The position numbers and the translations under genes are program-made. A stretch of 9,744 nt of DNA from an uncultured Verrucomicrobiota bacterium (lineage in GTDB: Bacteria > Verrucomicrobiota > Kiritimatiellia > RFP12 > UBA1067). A model generated the notes under the pieces. That model saw only the letters and a program-made list of their open reading frames with translations. It was not told the DNA's origin and did no database searches. Shown one piece after another: positions 1-8,381 of the stretch (positions are counted from its first letter, which is position 1; the number at the start of each line of letters is the position of its first letter). The stretch is taken from NCBI GenBank assembly GCA_946631345.1, contig CAMPAA010000114.1, forward strand, positions 1 through 9,744, written 5' to 3'.

Positions 1-120
1 TCCGCCGTCTTGACCGCCATAGCGCAAAGCGCGGCGGCGGTAGCAGATGGCAAAGTCGGAAGCTTTAGCGTAGGCTGGCATCATGGGCGCAATCGCGCAG
101 GGTGCGTCCCTTCATGGTTC
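1..120. repeat. GC-rich hairpin-forming, REP-like non-coding stretch
   Basis: No convincing gene is seen here. The stretch begins exactly where the protein at 112-411 stops resembling its paralogue, so it looks like inserted or replaced DNA. It has dyad structure: CCGCC (14-18) pairs with GGCGG (33-37), and inside it GCGC (22-25) pairs with GCGC (29-32) around an AAA loop. A second hairpin can form from GGGCGC (85-90) and GCGTCCC (104-110) with one bulged T. Such clustered GC-rich hairpins are typical of REP-type or MITE-like dispersed repeats. That identity is an inference, because no second copy is in the window and the element runs off its left edge. Confidence 0.35.
14..37. repeat. Imperfect GC-rich hairpin
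   Basis: The inverted repeat is CCGCC-ATA-GCGC-AAA-GCGC-GGCGG: a nine-pair stem with a three-base bulge on one side and an AAA loop. There is no T run after it on either strand, so it is not a canonical intrinsic terminator. It sits downstream of the truncated gene at 112-411, so it could still protect or end a transcript. Confidence 0.4.
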
Positions 121-411
121 CAATGCAGTGTCCACCTTACCCGTAGCCCCTCCAATGTAAAGACAGGTGCGCCCGTCTACAACACGTCCGAATTCTGGAT
201 GCAAACGGTTTTCGTAGTTGATCAAGCACCATTTGGACGAATACGACGTTGGCGCAAGTTTCAGCGGAATGCCAGACGGAGCAAGAGTCACCGCCTCGCG
301 ACCGACGACCACACCAACCTTTTCATACACAACGCCCTCTCGCACTGCCGCATGCGATACCAAAGCTAACGAACACACGGCCATATTGACGACTATCACC
401 AACATTTTCAT
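112..411 (-). pseudogene. Truncated copy of the N-terminal module of the 2792-5224 secreted protein
   Basis: This is a 99-codon ORF. The start at 411 is chosen because AAGGAG (422-427) lies 10 bases upstream; the in-frame ATG at 447 has no such site. Residues 1-21 form a Sec signal peptide (MKMLVIVVNM..., cleavage near SHA-A). Residues 24-97 match residues 39-112 of the 810-residue protein at 2792-5224 at 62 of 74 positions, including the block LINYENRLHPEFGRVVDG. That paralogue continues for about 700 more residues. Here the similarity ends after ...DTAL, and a TGA follows three codons later, inside the GC-rich hairpin DNA of 1-120. It follows the GH78 gene by 42 bp and may be the last gene of the operon. 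The simplest reading is a second glycosidase-like gene cut by an insertion or rearrangement. A short exported protein made of the module alone remains possible, since signal peptide and ribosome binding site are intact. Confidence 0.6.
182..227 (-). repeat. 46-bp exact repeat shared with 4950-4995
   Basis: Bases 182-227 equal 4950-4995 without a mismatch, silent positions included, while the flanks on both sides carry scattered substitutions. The shared block codes for the LINYENRLHPEFG part of the module present in both proteins. It indicates a recent duplication or gene conversion between the truncated copy and its full-length paralogue. Confidence 0.85.
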
Positions 412-453
412 ATTGTTTCTTCTCCTTTCTTTCTTGAAATTCAACACGGCTCC

Positions 454-2754
454 CTACTCGATAATTGTAATGCCCATCGGAACAGACTTCTTTACCACCA
501 TCGTTCCACCGACAAGCTCCCAACATATCGATATGCGCCCTTTCGGTGTGTCCAACCAGCCAGAAGCTGACGTCACACCTGCCACTGCATGCGGCTTCAA
601 ACGGATTTTGTCACATCCGACGGCGTCCTCCGTCACACAGATGCCAAGGAGGTATCTCATCAGCCACTGCTCCACGCTCCCGAGCATCGGATGGCAGTTG
701 CTGTGGACGTTGCGGCAGTGGTCTTCATTCCATGACTCCCATAGCGTCGTCGCACCATGAGCCATCATGTGATAATAGCCGGGGTACCCCTCATGTGTCG
801 CCACGCGACCTGCAAGTTCTGCCATGCCATTTGCCGAAAGCACCTCGAAAAGGTACTGTGTCGTGAACAGTCCAGTCGTCAGGGAGTACTCATGACGTGA
901 TATGTCCTGCGCCAGCACGGAAAGCGCCGCGCAGACATCTCGTGGTGGCACAATGGCGTTATACAGCGCAAACAACTGCTCTCCCTGCAATCCTTTGTTC
1001 ACCATCCCACCAGTCTTAACATACTGCCTCCGAAATCTGTCGGCAACCCGTCCAGCGTGATTCGCTAGGCGGCATTCGTCGTCCTTCTTGCCAAGCAGAC
1101 GCGCAAACCTAGCCGTCTTGGAAAGAAACTCATGCCAGTGCGCGAGCGACGTGAGCCGCGCATCGGCCTTTTCTATCGCGAGCCAGTCGCCTAGGCATTC
1201 AGGCACGTTGTCGTCGGGATAGCGGTCAGACACAATGTCGATAAACCTTGTCAGCGCTGGGTACGCCTCGCGCACAATTTCCATGTCGCCGTCATACCGC
1301 ACAAGCAGATCGACAAGAACTGGAACGCCAAGCGCCCATCCCATCGGCGACGTACGCCGTCCGCCGGCCTCGGACAGAGGTATGACGTTCTTGGACCCTA
1401 TGCCAACATACGGGGCCGTCTCGGTGAACAGCCCGTCGTCTGCCGCCTCGTCAAGGAAGTCTCGCACCGTCTTGCGATAGAACGACCCCATCGCCCAGTT
1501 GCAGCGGAACGACTCGGCCGAGGCCGCAATGTCGCCTCCATATGCGAACTTCTCGCGTCCAGGGCAGTCAGACTGCACGCTCTGCAGATTTGCGCGGAAC
1601 GTGCGTCGGCACAGCTTGTGCAGAAGGTTGATCTTCGCATCGGAACACTCGAAGTGCGCCGCTTCCCTTACGTCGGCGGACCACGCCAACGCCTCGAAGT
1701 CGTTTGTGCACGGTGCCGCATCGAGCCCCTCCACCTGGAGATATCGGAATGCATGGAACGTGAATCGCGGCTCGAACCTCGCCTCCGCTTCGCCCGCAGA
1801 AACCCATTCGTCGCGCTGCTCGGCGACGTCGAAGAAGGGGCCTCGCTCAGGGTTCTTGATCTGCCCCGCTACGGCAGTCGACACGTTCACCGTGCCGTCG
1901 TCGTTTACGCGCTCTCCAGCGCGAAACGCAACGAACCTGCCCTTCGGGACGCCGCGCAGTGTCGCGCGGAACGTTCCCGCGAAGTTGACGCCGAAATCCA
2001 CAAGCCATGTCTTTTTCCGCACGGGGATCACTTCCTTGGCCTGCCAGCTGTCGTAGACTATGGTCTTGGGGAAGTCTTCTGCGGGCACAACCTTCCCCTT
2101 TGGGCCTGCGACGGTCATGGCATAGCCCAGTGGCGACGCCTCCGAAGTCGCGTCTTCCCTCACGCCCAGGTACAGGCTGTTCTTTGCTATGTTTCCTTTG
2201 CCTGCCTGCCAGACTTTGTCGGTTTCGACCTTTTGCCGCCGCCCATCGGCATAGTCGATCTCCAGCGTCGCCATTACCGCCGGTTCGCCTTGAGGTAGAA
2301 TCTTCCACAACTCGTATGCGTACCACATCTTTAGCGGCGTCAGGTTCCACCATCCATTGCCGAGTTCCACGCGCAGGTCGTTTTCTGCGCCGCTCGACAG
2401 AAGGTGGGTGATGTCGAACGACTCCTCAAGCACGCGTTTTCTGTAGACGGTCAGCGGGGGCAGCGCCGTGGAGGTGATGCGCGTTTCGTTGACGAACAGG
2501 TCACGCATTCCGACGACGGCCACGCGCCACACCGCACGCTTCACCGGCGCATCGAGGGCCTTGAACCTTCGTATCAGCACGTCGTTTCGGCATTCGCGGT
2601 AGAAGGCGTCCGTGTCGTCCTCGTCCGGACGTACATACGAACCCTTTATCCATTCCGCCGCGTCGGCGGAGACGGCGAAGAGCGCCACAAGGCAGCAGAG
2701 GCGCCGCGCAGCGGCGAGGTGTTTTCTTTTCTCCTTCAGACTCATGGCAGGCAT
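454..2754 (-). CDS. Secreted alpha-L-rhamnosidase, glycoside hydrolase family 78
   Basis: The predicted enzyme is an inverting exo-glycosidase that releases terminal alpha-L-rhamnose from polysaccharides or glycosides. From the ATG at 2754 it has 766 residues. A Sec signal peptide covers residues 1-32 (SADA-AEW), so it acts in the periplasm or outside. Order: N-terminal beta-sandwich (about 33-155, with the NGWW motif), second beta domain (about 160-350), (alpha/alpha)6 catalytic barrel (about 360-710), short C-terminal beta domain. The motif SDCPGREKFAYGGDI gives D396, E401 and D408, matching Asp567, Glu572 and Asp579 of Bacillus RhaB; TTLWESW gives E673, matching Glu841. Tyr405 stands where RhaB has Trp576. 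Neither ATG (2754 or 2745) has a clear Shine-Dalgarno site. The reading frame is open to 2937, but that part overlaps the preceding gene and does not look like protein. It starts 37 bp after the stop of the 2792-5224 gene, suggesting one transcript. Confidence 0.9.
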   Translation of the reverse strand: MPAMSLKEKRKHLAAARRLCCLVALFAVSADAAEWIKGSYVRPDEDDTDAFYRECRNDVLIRRFKALDAPVKRAVWRVAVVGMRDLFVNETRITSTALPPLTVYRKRVLEESFDITHLLSSGAENDLRVELGNGWWNLTPLKMWYAYELWKILPQGEPAVMATLEIDYADGRRQKVETDKVWQAGKGNIAKNSLYLGVREDATSEASPLGYAMTVAGPKGKVVPAEDFPKTIVYDSWQAKEVIPVRKKTWLVDFGVNFAGTFRATLRGVPKGRFVAFRAGERVNDDGTVNVSTAVAGQIKNPERGPFFDVAEQRDEWVSAGEAEARFEPRFTFHAFRYLQVEGLDAAPCTNDFEALAWSADVREAAHFECSDAKINLLHKLCRRTFRANLQSVQSDCPGREKFAYGGDIAASAESFRCNWAMGSFYRKTVRDFLDEAADDGLFTETAPYVGIGSKNVIPLSEAGGRRTSPMGWALGVPVLVDLLVRYDGDMEIVREAYPALTRFIDIVSDRYPDDNVPECLGDWLAIEKADARLTSLAHWHEFLSKTARFARLLGKKDDECRLANHAGRVADRFRRQYVKTGGMVNKGLQGEQLFALYNAIVPPRDVCAALSVLAQDISRHEYSLTTGLFTTQYLFEVLSANGMAELAGRVATHEGYPGYYHMMAHGATTLWESWNEDHCRNVHSNCHPMLGSVEQWLMRYLLGICVTEDAVGCDKIRLKPHAVAGVTSASGWLDTPKGRISICWELVGGTMVVKKSVPMGITIIE

Positions 2755-2791
2755 GAATACCAAATCGGAAGGGCGAAGACAAGGACAATGA

Positions 2792-5224
2792 TCAATTCGC
2801 GGGCCAGTTGTAGATGTGTACCGCGAAGGCATCGAACGAGTCCTCGAAGGAATCGTTGGACGCCTTGACGCTGCGTCCTCCCTCGTCAACAGTGTCGATG
2901 TTTCCCTCCAGACCGTCCTGCGCAAACCGTGCAACAACGCTTTCCGGCGACGCGTTCACGGCAAAGAGGTAGCACCTTCTCCCATGGCGCTTCAGCAAGC
3001 ATGTCACGGACGGCTGTCCGTACGGATCGCGAACAGGGCCGGACAGCACCTTAGGCAAGGCGGGTTGTGCTGGAGTCCGTTCCGTAAGCACATCGGCAAG
3101 GGACGATATCTGCGTAGCCAATGAACAGATTGTAGACCAACTTTCCGGCGTGGATGTAACGTCCCTACCAAGTATGCCAGTCTTGGGGTCAGGTTTGGGG
3201 TCTCCACCGTATGTATACCATGTCATGCCATGAGCACCATGTATGATTGCCGCCCATGTCATTGCAAAAAGCTGTGCTCGTGACGGCATAATTCCCCATA
3301 TCTTGCCTGACGTGAAGTACTGGATGATTGGCCAGCACGAGTGCTTTCGCCCATCCCCATAACGTTCGATGTCGACCCAAACTCGACGCATATCGCGAAT
3401 CACCTCCGCTACGCAATGCTTGTCCGACCCGTCACCGTTCTCAGGGCGGCGCAGGGGATATATCTCGGGCATGAACACGTCTGCCGTGTCTACGTAGTCC
3501 GCAAAGCGAGAATGACCCCATTTCGAATAGATCGGATCAGCCTGACACGTCAGCCGCGTCGGGTCAACTGCCTTAACTGCGCTGTCATAGCCTTTTAGCG
3601 GCTCTGGCTTCCAGAAGTTCGACGTATCGTCAGCAAGATACCAAGCGAAGATCGAAGGATGATGTCTGCCCGTCCTGAAGAACATATCATCTGGCAGTTT
3701 TCCGCCTCGGTTGGAGCGCACGAAGAGCCCGATACCATACTTTTCTGCCGCCGCAAGAAATTCAGGCTCGTATTCGAGATACGTATGGGCGAAGTTGAAC
3801 CCGCCGGCCTTCAGATCTCGAAATGCCTTGTCGAAATTATTGTCATTGAATTTGCGCCGTCGCACGTTGAAGATGCCGACCGGGAAAAACGGCTTTCCTC
3901 CGACAAGAACGAATCCGTCATCACGCAGCGTGACATGTGGCGTCGTCTTCGGCGATTCTCCGACATAGAAATACCGCTTGGTACTTACGGTGTTTCCACG
4001 ACAGTCCGACAGCCCGACACACACTTCATGCAGCCCGTTTGTCCAGCCTGCGCCAGAGCACTTGAACACGTATCCGCCAGTGCACCTTGCGAATCCCGCC
4101 GCGGCTTCCGCGCCGTCCACTGTCACACGGAAGGAGTCCGCCTGCAGAATAGAGTCGCCTGCAACAGACAAACGCACCTCCTCGAATCTGTTTGTTGTCG
4201 TCGTCGGCGACACGAGACGTACACGCGGCGGACGGTTCCAGCGTGTAGTCCAGTTTCCAAGGACCGTCTTGCCAACGCACACTCTTCGGAGCGAAGGCGT
4301 TTCACTTCCACCGCTCGAAGTCAGCTCGACGCGGATGCGCACATACTTCGCATTCGCGTCGAACGGCTTCCCATAATGTGTCGCACTGGTTCCGTCTGGA
4401 CCTCTAAACGGCGCGTTCAGCACCGCATCGATTGTCTCGCCCGCCGCGAACTGAAAACGCAACGCTGTTTCTGATGGGACATCGGCCATCCATGAGACGG
4501 CTCCACCATGAAGCACATCCGACACAAATGAACCTGTCTTCACGAACTTTGGCTCATCGCCAAGCAACTCAAACGAAAAATCCGAGAAGGCGACATATTG
4601 GCCAGGCCCTATGTTCGGGGTGTCGAATCCAAGCGAGAACTCCACCTTTGCTGCCCCGTCCGGCACGTCTCCAGATACGACCTCCTCGGCAAATGCACCG
4701 GGGTTCGAGCAAAAAGCAAATGGCACCGTCTCTATAACTCGCCCGTCTGAACCAAACCAGCGCACACAAGAACAATGTCCGTCGCCGCCCCCTGCTTCGC
4801 CGAACACTCTAATCGGAGAATCAATTCTGAACGACAACCTCCAGCGTCGACCGGCGTCGGTTATGTCCATGCAAGGTGAAACAACCTTCAATGCGGTGTC
4901 GACCTTCCCCGTAGCCCCTCCGATGTAAAGGCAGGAGTGCCCGTCTACGACACGTCCGAATTCTGGATGCAAACGGTTTTCGTAGTTGATCAAGCGCCAA
5001 GATGATGAATCTGAAATCGAGGCCAATTTCAACGACACGCCGGCCGGTGCCAGTGTTACCGCTTCACGTCCTACCGTCACGCCAACCTTTTCATACACCA
5101 CGCTCTCGCGCATGTCTGCCGCAGACAGTTCCAACGGCATCATACATATGGCATACAGAAGACAAGACACCAAAATGCATACATTGTTGAAGATCGGCAA
5201 CTTTCTCATGCACACTTTCCCCAT
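2792..5224 (-). CDS. Secreted multidomain glycoside-hydrolase-like protein (TIM barrel with N-terminal beta-sandwich modules)
   Basis: The 810-residue product has a Sec signal peptide (about 1-35, LELSA-ADM). Seen in order: a beta-rich module (38-220) whose first half is repeated in the truncated gene at 112-411; a second beta module (228-318); an Ig-like linker (332-421, starting RPPRVRLVSP); a TIM-barrel region (about 430-680); and a C-terminal beta domain (735-806, ...YLFAVNASP... to AVHIYNW) of the kind closing many clan-A glycosidases. Barrel signatures are GKPFFPVGIFN, AGGFNFAHTYLEYEPEFL and HHPSIFAWYLADDTSN. In related clan-A barrels the last motif usually carries the acid/base Glu; here it is Asp532-Asp533. 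E587 in DVFMPEIYP is another candidate carboxylate. The specific family and substrate cannot be named. The start may be the ATG at 5209, which gives a tighter signal peptide and has a weak GGGGA upstream. It begins 3 bp (or 18 bp) after the preceding stop and is probably translationally coupled. Confidence 0.8.
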   Translation of the reverse strand: MGKVCMRKLPIFNNVCILVSCLLYAICMMPLELSAADMRESVVYEKVGVTVGREAVTLAPAGVSLKLASISDSSSWRLINYENRLHPEFGRVVDGHSCLYIGGATGKVDTALKVVSPCMDITDAGRRWRLSFRIDSPIRVFGEAGGGDGHCSCVRWFGSDGRVIETVPFAFCSNPGAFAEEVVSGDVPDGAAKVEFSLGFDTPNIGPGQYVAFSDFSFELLGDEPKFVKTGSFVSDVLHGGAVSWMADVPSETALRFQFAAGETIDAVLNAPFRGPDGTSATHYGKPFDANAKYVRIRVELTSSGGSETPSLRRVCVGKTVLGNWTTRWNRPPRVRLVSPTTTTNRFEEVRLSVAGDSILQADSFRVTVDGAEAAAGFARCTGGYVFKCSGAGWTNGLHEVCVGLSDCRGNTVSTKRYFYVGESPKTTPHVTLRDDGFVLVGGKPFFPVGIFNVRRRKFNDNNFDKAFRDLKAGGFNFAHTYLEYEPEFLAAAEKYGIGLFVRSNRGGKLPDDMFFRTGRHHPSIFAWYLADDTSNFWKPEPLKGYDSAVKAVDPTRLTCQADPIYSKWGHSRFADYVDTADVFMPEIYPLRRPENGDGSDKHCVAEVIRDMRRVWVDIERYGDGRKHSCWPIIQYFTSGKIWGIMPSRAQLFAMTWAAIIHGAHGMTWYTYGGDPKPDPKTGILGRDVTSTPESWSTICSLATQISSLADVLTERTPAQPALPKVLSGPVRDPYGQPSVTCLLKRHGRRCYLFAVNASPESVVARFAQDGLEGNIDTVDEGGRSVKASNDSFEDSFDAFAVHIYNWPAN
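4950..4995 (-). repeat. 46-bp exact repeat shared with 182-227
   Basis: This is the partner copy of the exact repeat at 182-227, lying inside the N-terminal module of the intact 810-residue protein. Outside this block the two modules differ at several silent and replacement sites. Confidence 0.85.
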
Positions 5225-5227
5225 TGT

Positions 5228-7987
5228 CTATCGGAAGATAACGCGGATTCCAGGACGGTAGATGGTGATTCGCCCATCTGTCGTCACAGCTGCCTTCCAG
5301 TCTCTTGTCGCGCCAGCGACCTCAACAGTCCAATGGGCAACATTGGCAAGACCCTGAGCAGCCTCAACCGTCAGAGGAAGCGTCGCATCTGATCCTGTTG
5401 GCTTCTTCGTCACGGACAGCACACCGTTATCGGCAAACGAGAATCCTCGGAGCGTTCCACCCGATTCCGGATCAACCCGCAGGGACGACAACTTCACAAG
5501 ACCATCCGCCTCCAGCGTCGCGTTCGAAACCACCGACACGGGACATGAGTAAACAACGGCAAGCGCATTCGTCGAACCATTGATGGGACGCCCGCCAGAA
5601 TGCGTTCCGGTCGTTCCAATCGTGCATGTCGTATCGGCATTCCACCACCAAGCGCTGTGCCCCTCGCTTTGCGTTCTCTCTCTCGCCGGATTGGAGGCTA
5701 CGCTTACATCATCAACCGTCCACCAAGTCTCGCCATCGACACTGCCCTCAAGAAGCCAGCTGCGCGGCTGATAGAAATAAGACTGCTGAATGCAAAGCGC
5801 CAGATCGTAACTCTCCACCTCGGCTGTACCTGCGCCAATATGCATGACAATCGGAATCCACGTATTGGGATTGTCCTCCGCCGGATAGTTATAACTGTCC
5901 GATCCCTGCAATTTGGTCTGAATGCTCAGTCCTCCGCCGGTAGATTCGGCATCGTCGAATAAGTCTTCGAGTGTTCGTGTGCAAGAACCAAATTCGCGTC
6001 CAAACGCCGCAGTGCCTGGCACAACACGTCTCAACGTCGATGGCGTAAAAGTCGATACGCCTGATACCGCCAGTTCTGAATTGCGGGAAAGACCTCCGTT
6101 GATGCGCATCCCGTTCTTGTCGTAAAGCCCGAATTCAGTCAGCTCGCAGATGGATACGTTGCCCCACATCTTGCGGATGGTCAGCCGCCACCAGTTGAAC
6201 TTGCCCGCAACGCCCTGCAGAATAAGTTTCCCGTTCTGAACTTCGATGCCACCCGTGAATGCATTGTTCGTGCCAGAAAGAGTCCAAGTGCCGGCACCCT
6301 TCTTTACGACCTTGACCGTTCCATCGCCGTCTGTGACGTCCGTGACAACGTTTTCTCCGCTGCCGCCACCATCGAGCACCAGATGTTTTGTGGAGGTCGC
6401 ATCAAGGGCCGTGACTCCCGATTGAAAAACGGTGCGTGCGTTGCCGGCGTTACGTAGGCATCCGTCGCCCTTGAGCGCAATCGGACGCGTGGAGCAGAAC
6501 ATCGGATCCTCGCCCTCGTAGGCCATGGTGCCGCACGACGATTCAGCTCCGAGAAGGAAGCAATATGATTCCTCGGCAAGACTGCCGGTGGATCCCCATG
6601 CGTCTTTATAGAAGTGGTTGCAAGGCCCAAGCGCACAATTCGATCCACGCTCTGCGAGCGAATCAAATCCCAGAGTTCCGTTCTCCACCGCAAAACCGGC
6701 GAACGCACTGCGATCCTTTGAGTTGCCGATGAACCGCCATTCGCCCGTGCCCTTTTTGACTACATAGAGAGATTTTCCGCTTCCTGTTCCAGCCTCAGCC
6801 GAACCGTTCATGACGCAAGCCGTCGTGTTCGATCCATCCAGATGGAGGCGATGGAGGTAGCCGGCACCTACATTCTGAATCCATTTACCGGTGAATTCCA
6901 CTCCACCAACAGCACCAGCGTCGAATACGCTAGGATATTTAGTCCCAGCATGCCCTGTGTCGTAAAGATAGAACTGCTTGGCCGTCTGCTCACCTTCGCC
7001 GAGGTAGAGAAGACGAGAACCGTAGTCGGCAAGCGAGACGTATGTGTACATTCCAAGAGAGGATGGAGTCGTAGAGTTGAGACCTATCTTCTTCACGCCG
7101 AGAATACCCGTTGTCAAAGAGTCTCTGTTCTCGCTGCATAGGAAACCTTCAGAGCCCAAAGTTGAATTCGAACCGGTCAACCAGAGGTGTGCCGAGGAAT
7201 AGAACTTCATTTTCCCATCCACACTTCCGGCAAAGACACACGGCGTCTGGCCTGAATACGTTGGGCGAAACTCGCATTTACTGGCGTTTCCAACACCATT
7301 GGAGATTGATCCTTCGCCCCAGATGGCATTGAGCCAGTTTTCTGCCTTCGTCGAATTTGCCGATGCGCTCGGTGCGAACACCGCTCCTGCCAACACTGTC
7401 ACGTCTCTGTAGAAGAAGCCGGAAATCGTGGCGGAGTTGGCGCCAGTGCCGACATCGGGCATCTTGAGGGTACCTTCCTCCACGCGAAAGTTCGTGTCGT
7501 AATCGAATTGATGGTTAGAGACAAGATTTGCTCCATTGTAGCGCGGCAGCTTGCCAAGCGATGACAACGTAAGGAAGCCTGAGCCACGCTTAATGAAAAG
7601 ACCTCGTTCTGCCGGGCGAGTTTTTTCGCTCGGAGTAAACGCCGAGTTAAACACCGTATCCGTAGTGACGTTCACCACGATGGCAGCAGCGCCTTGTGGG
7701 CGTATTATGCCAAGTGCGCCGACGTATGCAACAGAGGCGTTGTCGACTACTGATGTCGTGTTTGCGGGCAGCAGAACAATCGACGATCCGTCACCGGGCG
7801 GGGCCGACCTTCCCTCGTAGGAATCACCGCTGCTCCAGTCCGAATATGACTGCGGAGCACGTGTCAGTGTGAACGTCTCACCCTTCGCCGAAGGAACGAC
7901 ACCAAGGCAGGAGATTGCCAGAATCACGGTTAAAACCGTAAATCTACCACACCCCCACGATTTTTGAGCGCTTTTTGTTAATTGCAT
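5228..7987 (-). CDS. Secreted autotransporter-associated beta-strand repeat (PATR) protein with inserted discoidin-like domain
   Basis: The 919-residue protein starts at 7987, where GGAG (7996-7999) lies 8 bases upstream. Residues 1-36 are a Sec signal peptide (VLTVILAISCLGVV, then SAKG-ETF). The body is rich in Gly, Ser, Thr and Asn, as in beta-helical surface proteins. A textbook PATR unit lies at 558-590 (VVKKGAGTWTLSGTNNAF...), with degenerate units at about 407-440 and 128-175. Residues 598-765 interrupt this pattern with a F5/8 type C (discoidin)-like stretch: WWRLTIRKMWGN, LTEFGLYDKNG and WLLEGSVDGETWWTV. Discoidin domains bind carbohydrates, so a polysaccharide-binding or surface-scaffold role is inferred. 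No C-terminal autotransporter barrel is present; the chain ends in a short strand, ITIYRPGIRVIFR, so the export route is not evident. Only 3 bp separate it from the glycosidase-like gene that follows, which suggests co-expression. Confidence 0.75.
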   Translation of the reverse strand: MQLTKSAQKSWGCGRFTVLTVILAISCLGVVPSAKGETFTLTRAPQSYSDWSSGDSYEGRSAPPGDGSSIVLLPANTTSVVDNASVAYVGALGIIRPQGAAAIVVNVTTDTVFNSAFTPSEKTRPAERGLFIKRGSGFLTLSSLGKLPRYNGANLVSNHQFDYDTNFRVEEGTLKMPDVGTGANSATISGFFYRDVTVLAGAVFAPSASANSTKAENWLNAIWGEGSISNGVGNASKCEFRPTYSGQTPCVFAGSVDGKMKFYSSAHLWLTGSNSTLGSEGFLCSENRDSLTTGILGVKKIGLNSTTPSSLGMYTYVSLADYGSRLLYLGEGEQTAKQFYLYDTGHAGTKYPSVFDAGAVGGVEFTGKWIQNVGAGYLHRLHLDGSNTTACVMNGSAEAGTGSGKSLYVVKKGTGEWRFIGNSKDRSAFAGFAVENGTLGFDSLAERGSNCALGPCNHFYKDAWGSTGSLAEESYCFLLGAESSCGTMAYEGEDPMFCSTRPIALKGDGCLRNAGNARTVFQSGVTALDATSTKHLVLDGGGSGENVVTDVTDGDGTVKVVKKGAGTWTLSGTNNAFTGGIEVQNGKLILQGVAGKFNWWRLTIRKMWGNVSICELTEFGLYDKNGMRINGGLSRNSELAVSGVSTFTPSTLRRVVPGTAAFGREFGSCTRTLEDLFDDAESTGGGLSIQTKLQGSDSYNYPAEDNPNTWIPIVMHIGAGTAEVESYDLALCIQQSYFYQPRSWLLEGSVDGETWWTVDDVSVASNPARERTQSEGHSAWWWNADTTCTIGTTGTHSGGRPINGSTNALAVVYSCPVSVVSNATLEADGLVKLSSLRVDPESGGTLRGFSFADNGVLSVTKKPTGSDATLPLTVEAAQGLANVAHWTVEVAGATRDWKAAVTTDGRITIYRPGIRVIFR

Positions 7988-8008
7988 TGTCTTATCTCCA
8001 TTGTTTTG

Positions 8009-8332
8009 TTACAAATGAATTTTATCCATCGTGTAAATCAGCCGGAAGTAGGGATGGTTCCAGAGGTAGGAAGCCGGAAGGAACGGTGTTAGGTGCCCCT
8101 TCGCGTTCAGATAGACGATAAAGCCGTCAACAGGCGCCTCGTCCATGGCGTCCGCCACAGCATGCAAAGCGTCCACGTCCCTTTCGTTGAACTCCCATCC
8201 AGAAGTGATGAACTTGTTTGCGCCAGCCGATGCGGAATTGGCAAACATGGCGACGCAAGTCAACAGAGAGATGGATGCTGTGCGAACGTTTTCGCATCTT
8301 GATAAAGACCCACGCCTCGACGTAGTCGCCAA
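8009..8332 (-). pseudogene. Truncated secreted protein, N-terminal remnant (107 codons)
   Basis: The frame 8332 to 8009 gives a short secreted polypeptide: a hydrophobic signal segment (TASISLLTCVAMFANSASA-GA) followed by KFITSGWEFNERDVDALH and AMDEAPVDGFIVYLNAKG. The latter resembles the first strand and helix of a TIM-barrel-like secreted protein ('GW-E/D ... anaD...pvDGfi'); this is a weak resemblance, not a firm family call. The start is TTG at 8332, preceded by a perfect AGGAGG (8341-8346) 8 bases upstream. An ATG at 8297 lies in another frame; removing one base after it would give MRKRRTASISLL..., a more standard signal peptide, so a frameshift near the original start is possible. The chain ends at a TAA at 8009, only 21 bp before the next gene. 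Length is far below any secreted glycosidase, hence the pseudogene call; a genuine small exported protein is the alternative. Confidence 0.45.
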
Positions 8333-8381
8333 CGCAACTTCCTCCTCGCCAAACTGGACATGAGGATTTTCCGCATACGGC

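Noticed and set aside
1189..1196. GCCTAGGC as a second operator
   Set aside because: It shares only the 8-bp core with the 18-bp palindrome and lies inside the rhamnosidase coding sequence, where codon choice explains it.
1618..2298. 226-codon plus-strand reading frame
   Set aside because: It is antisense to the GH78 catalytic gene, whose motifs are unambiguous.
2755..2937. N-terminal extension of the rhamnosidase
   Set aside because: It would overlap the preceding gene by about 146 bp and place the signal peptide internally.
3659..4474. 271-codon plus-strand reading frame
   Set aside because: It is antisense to the TIM-barrel protein gene and shows no domain or signal sequence.
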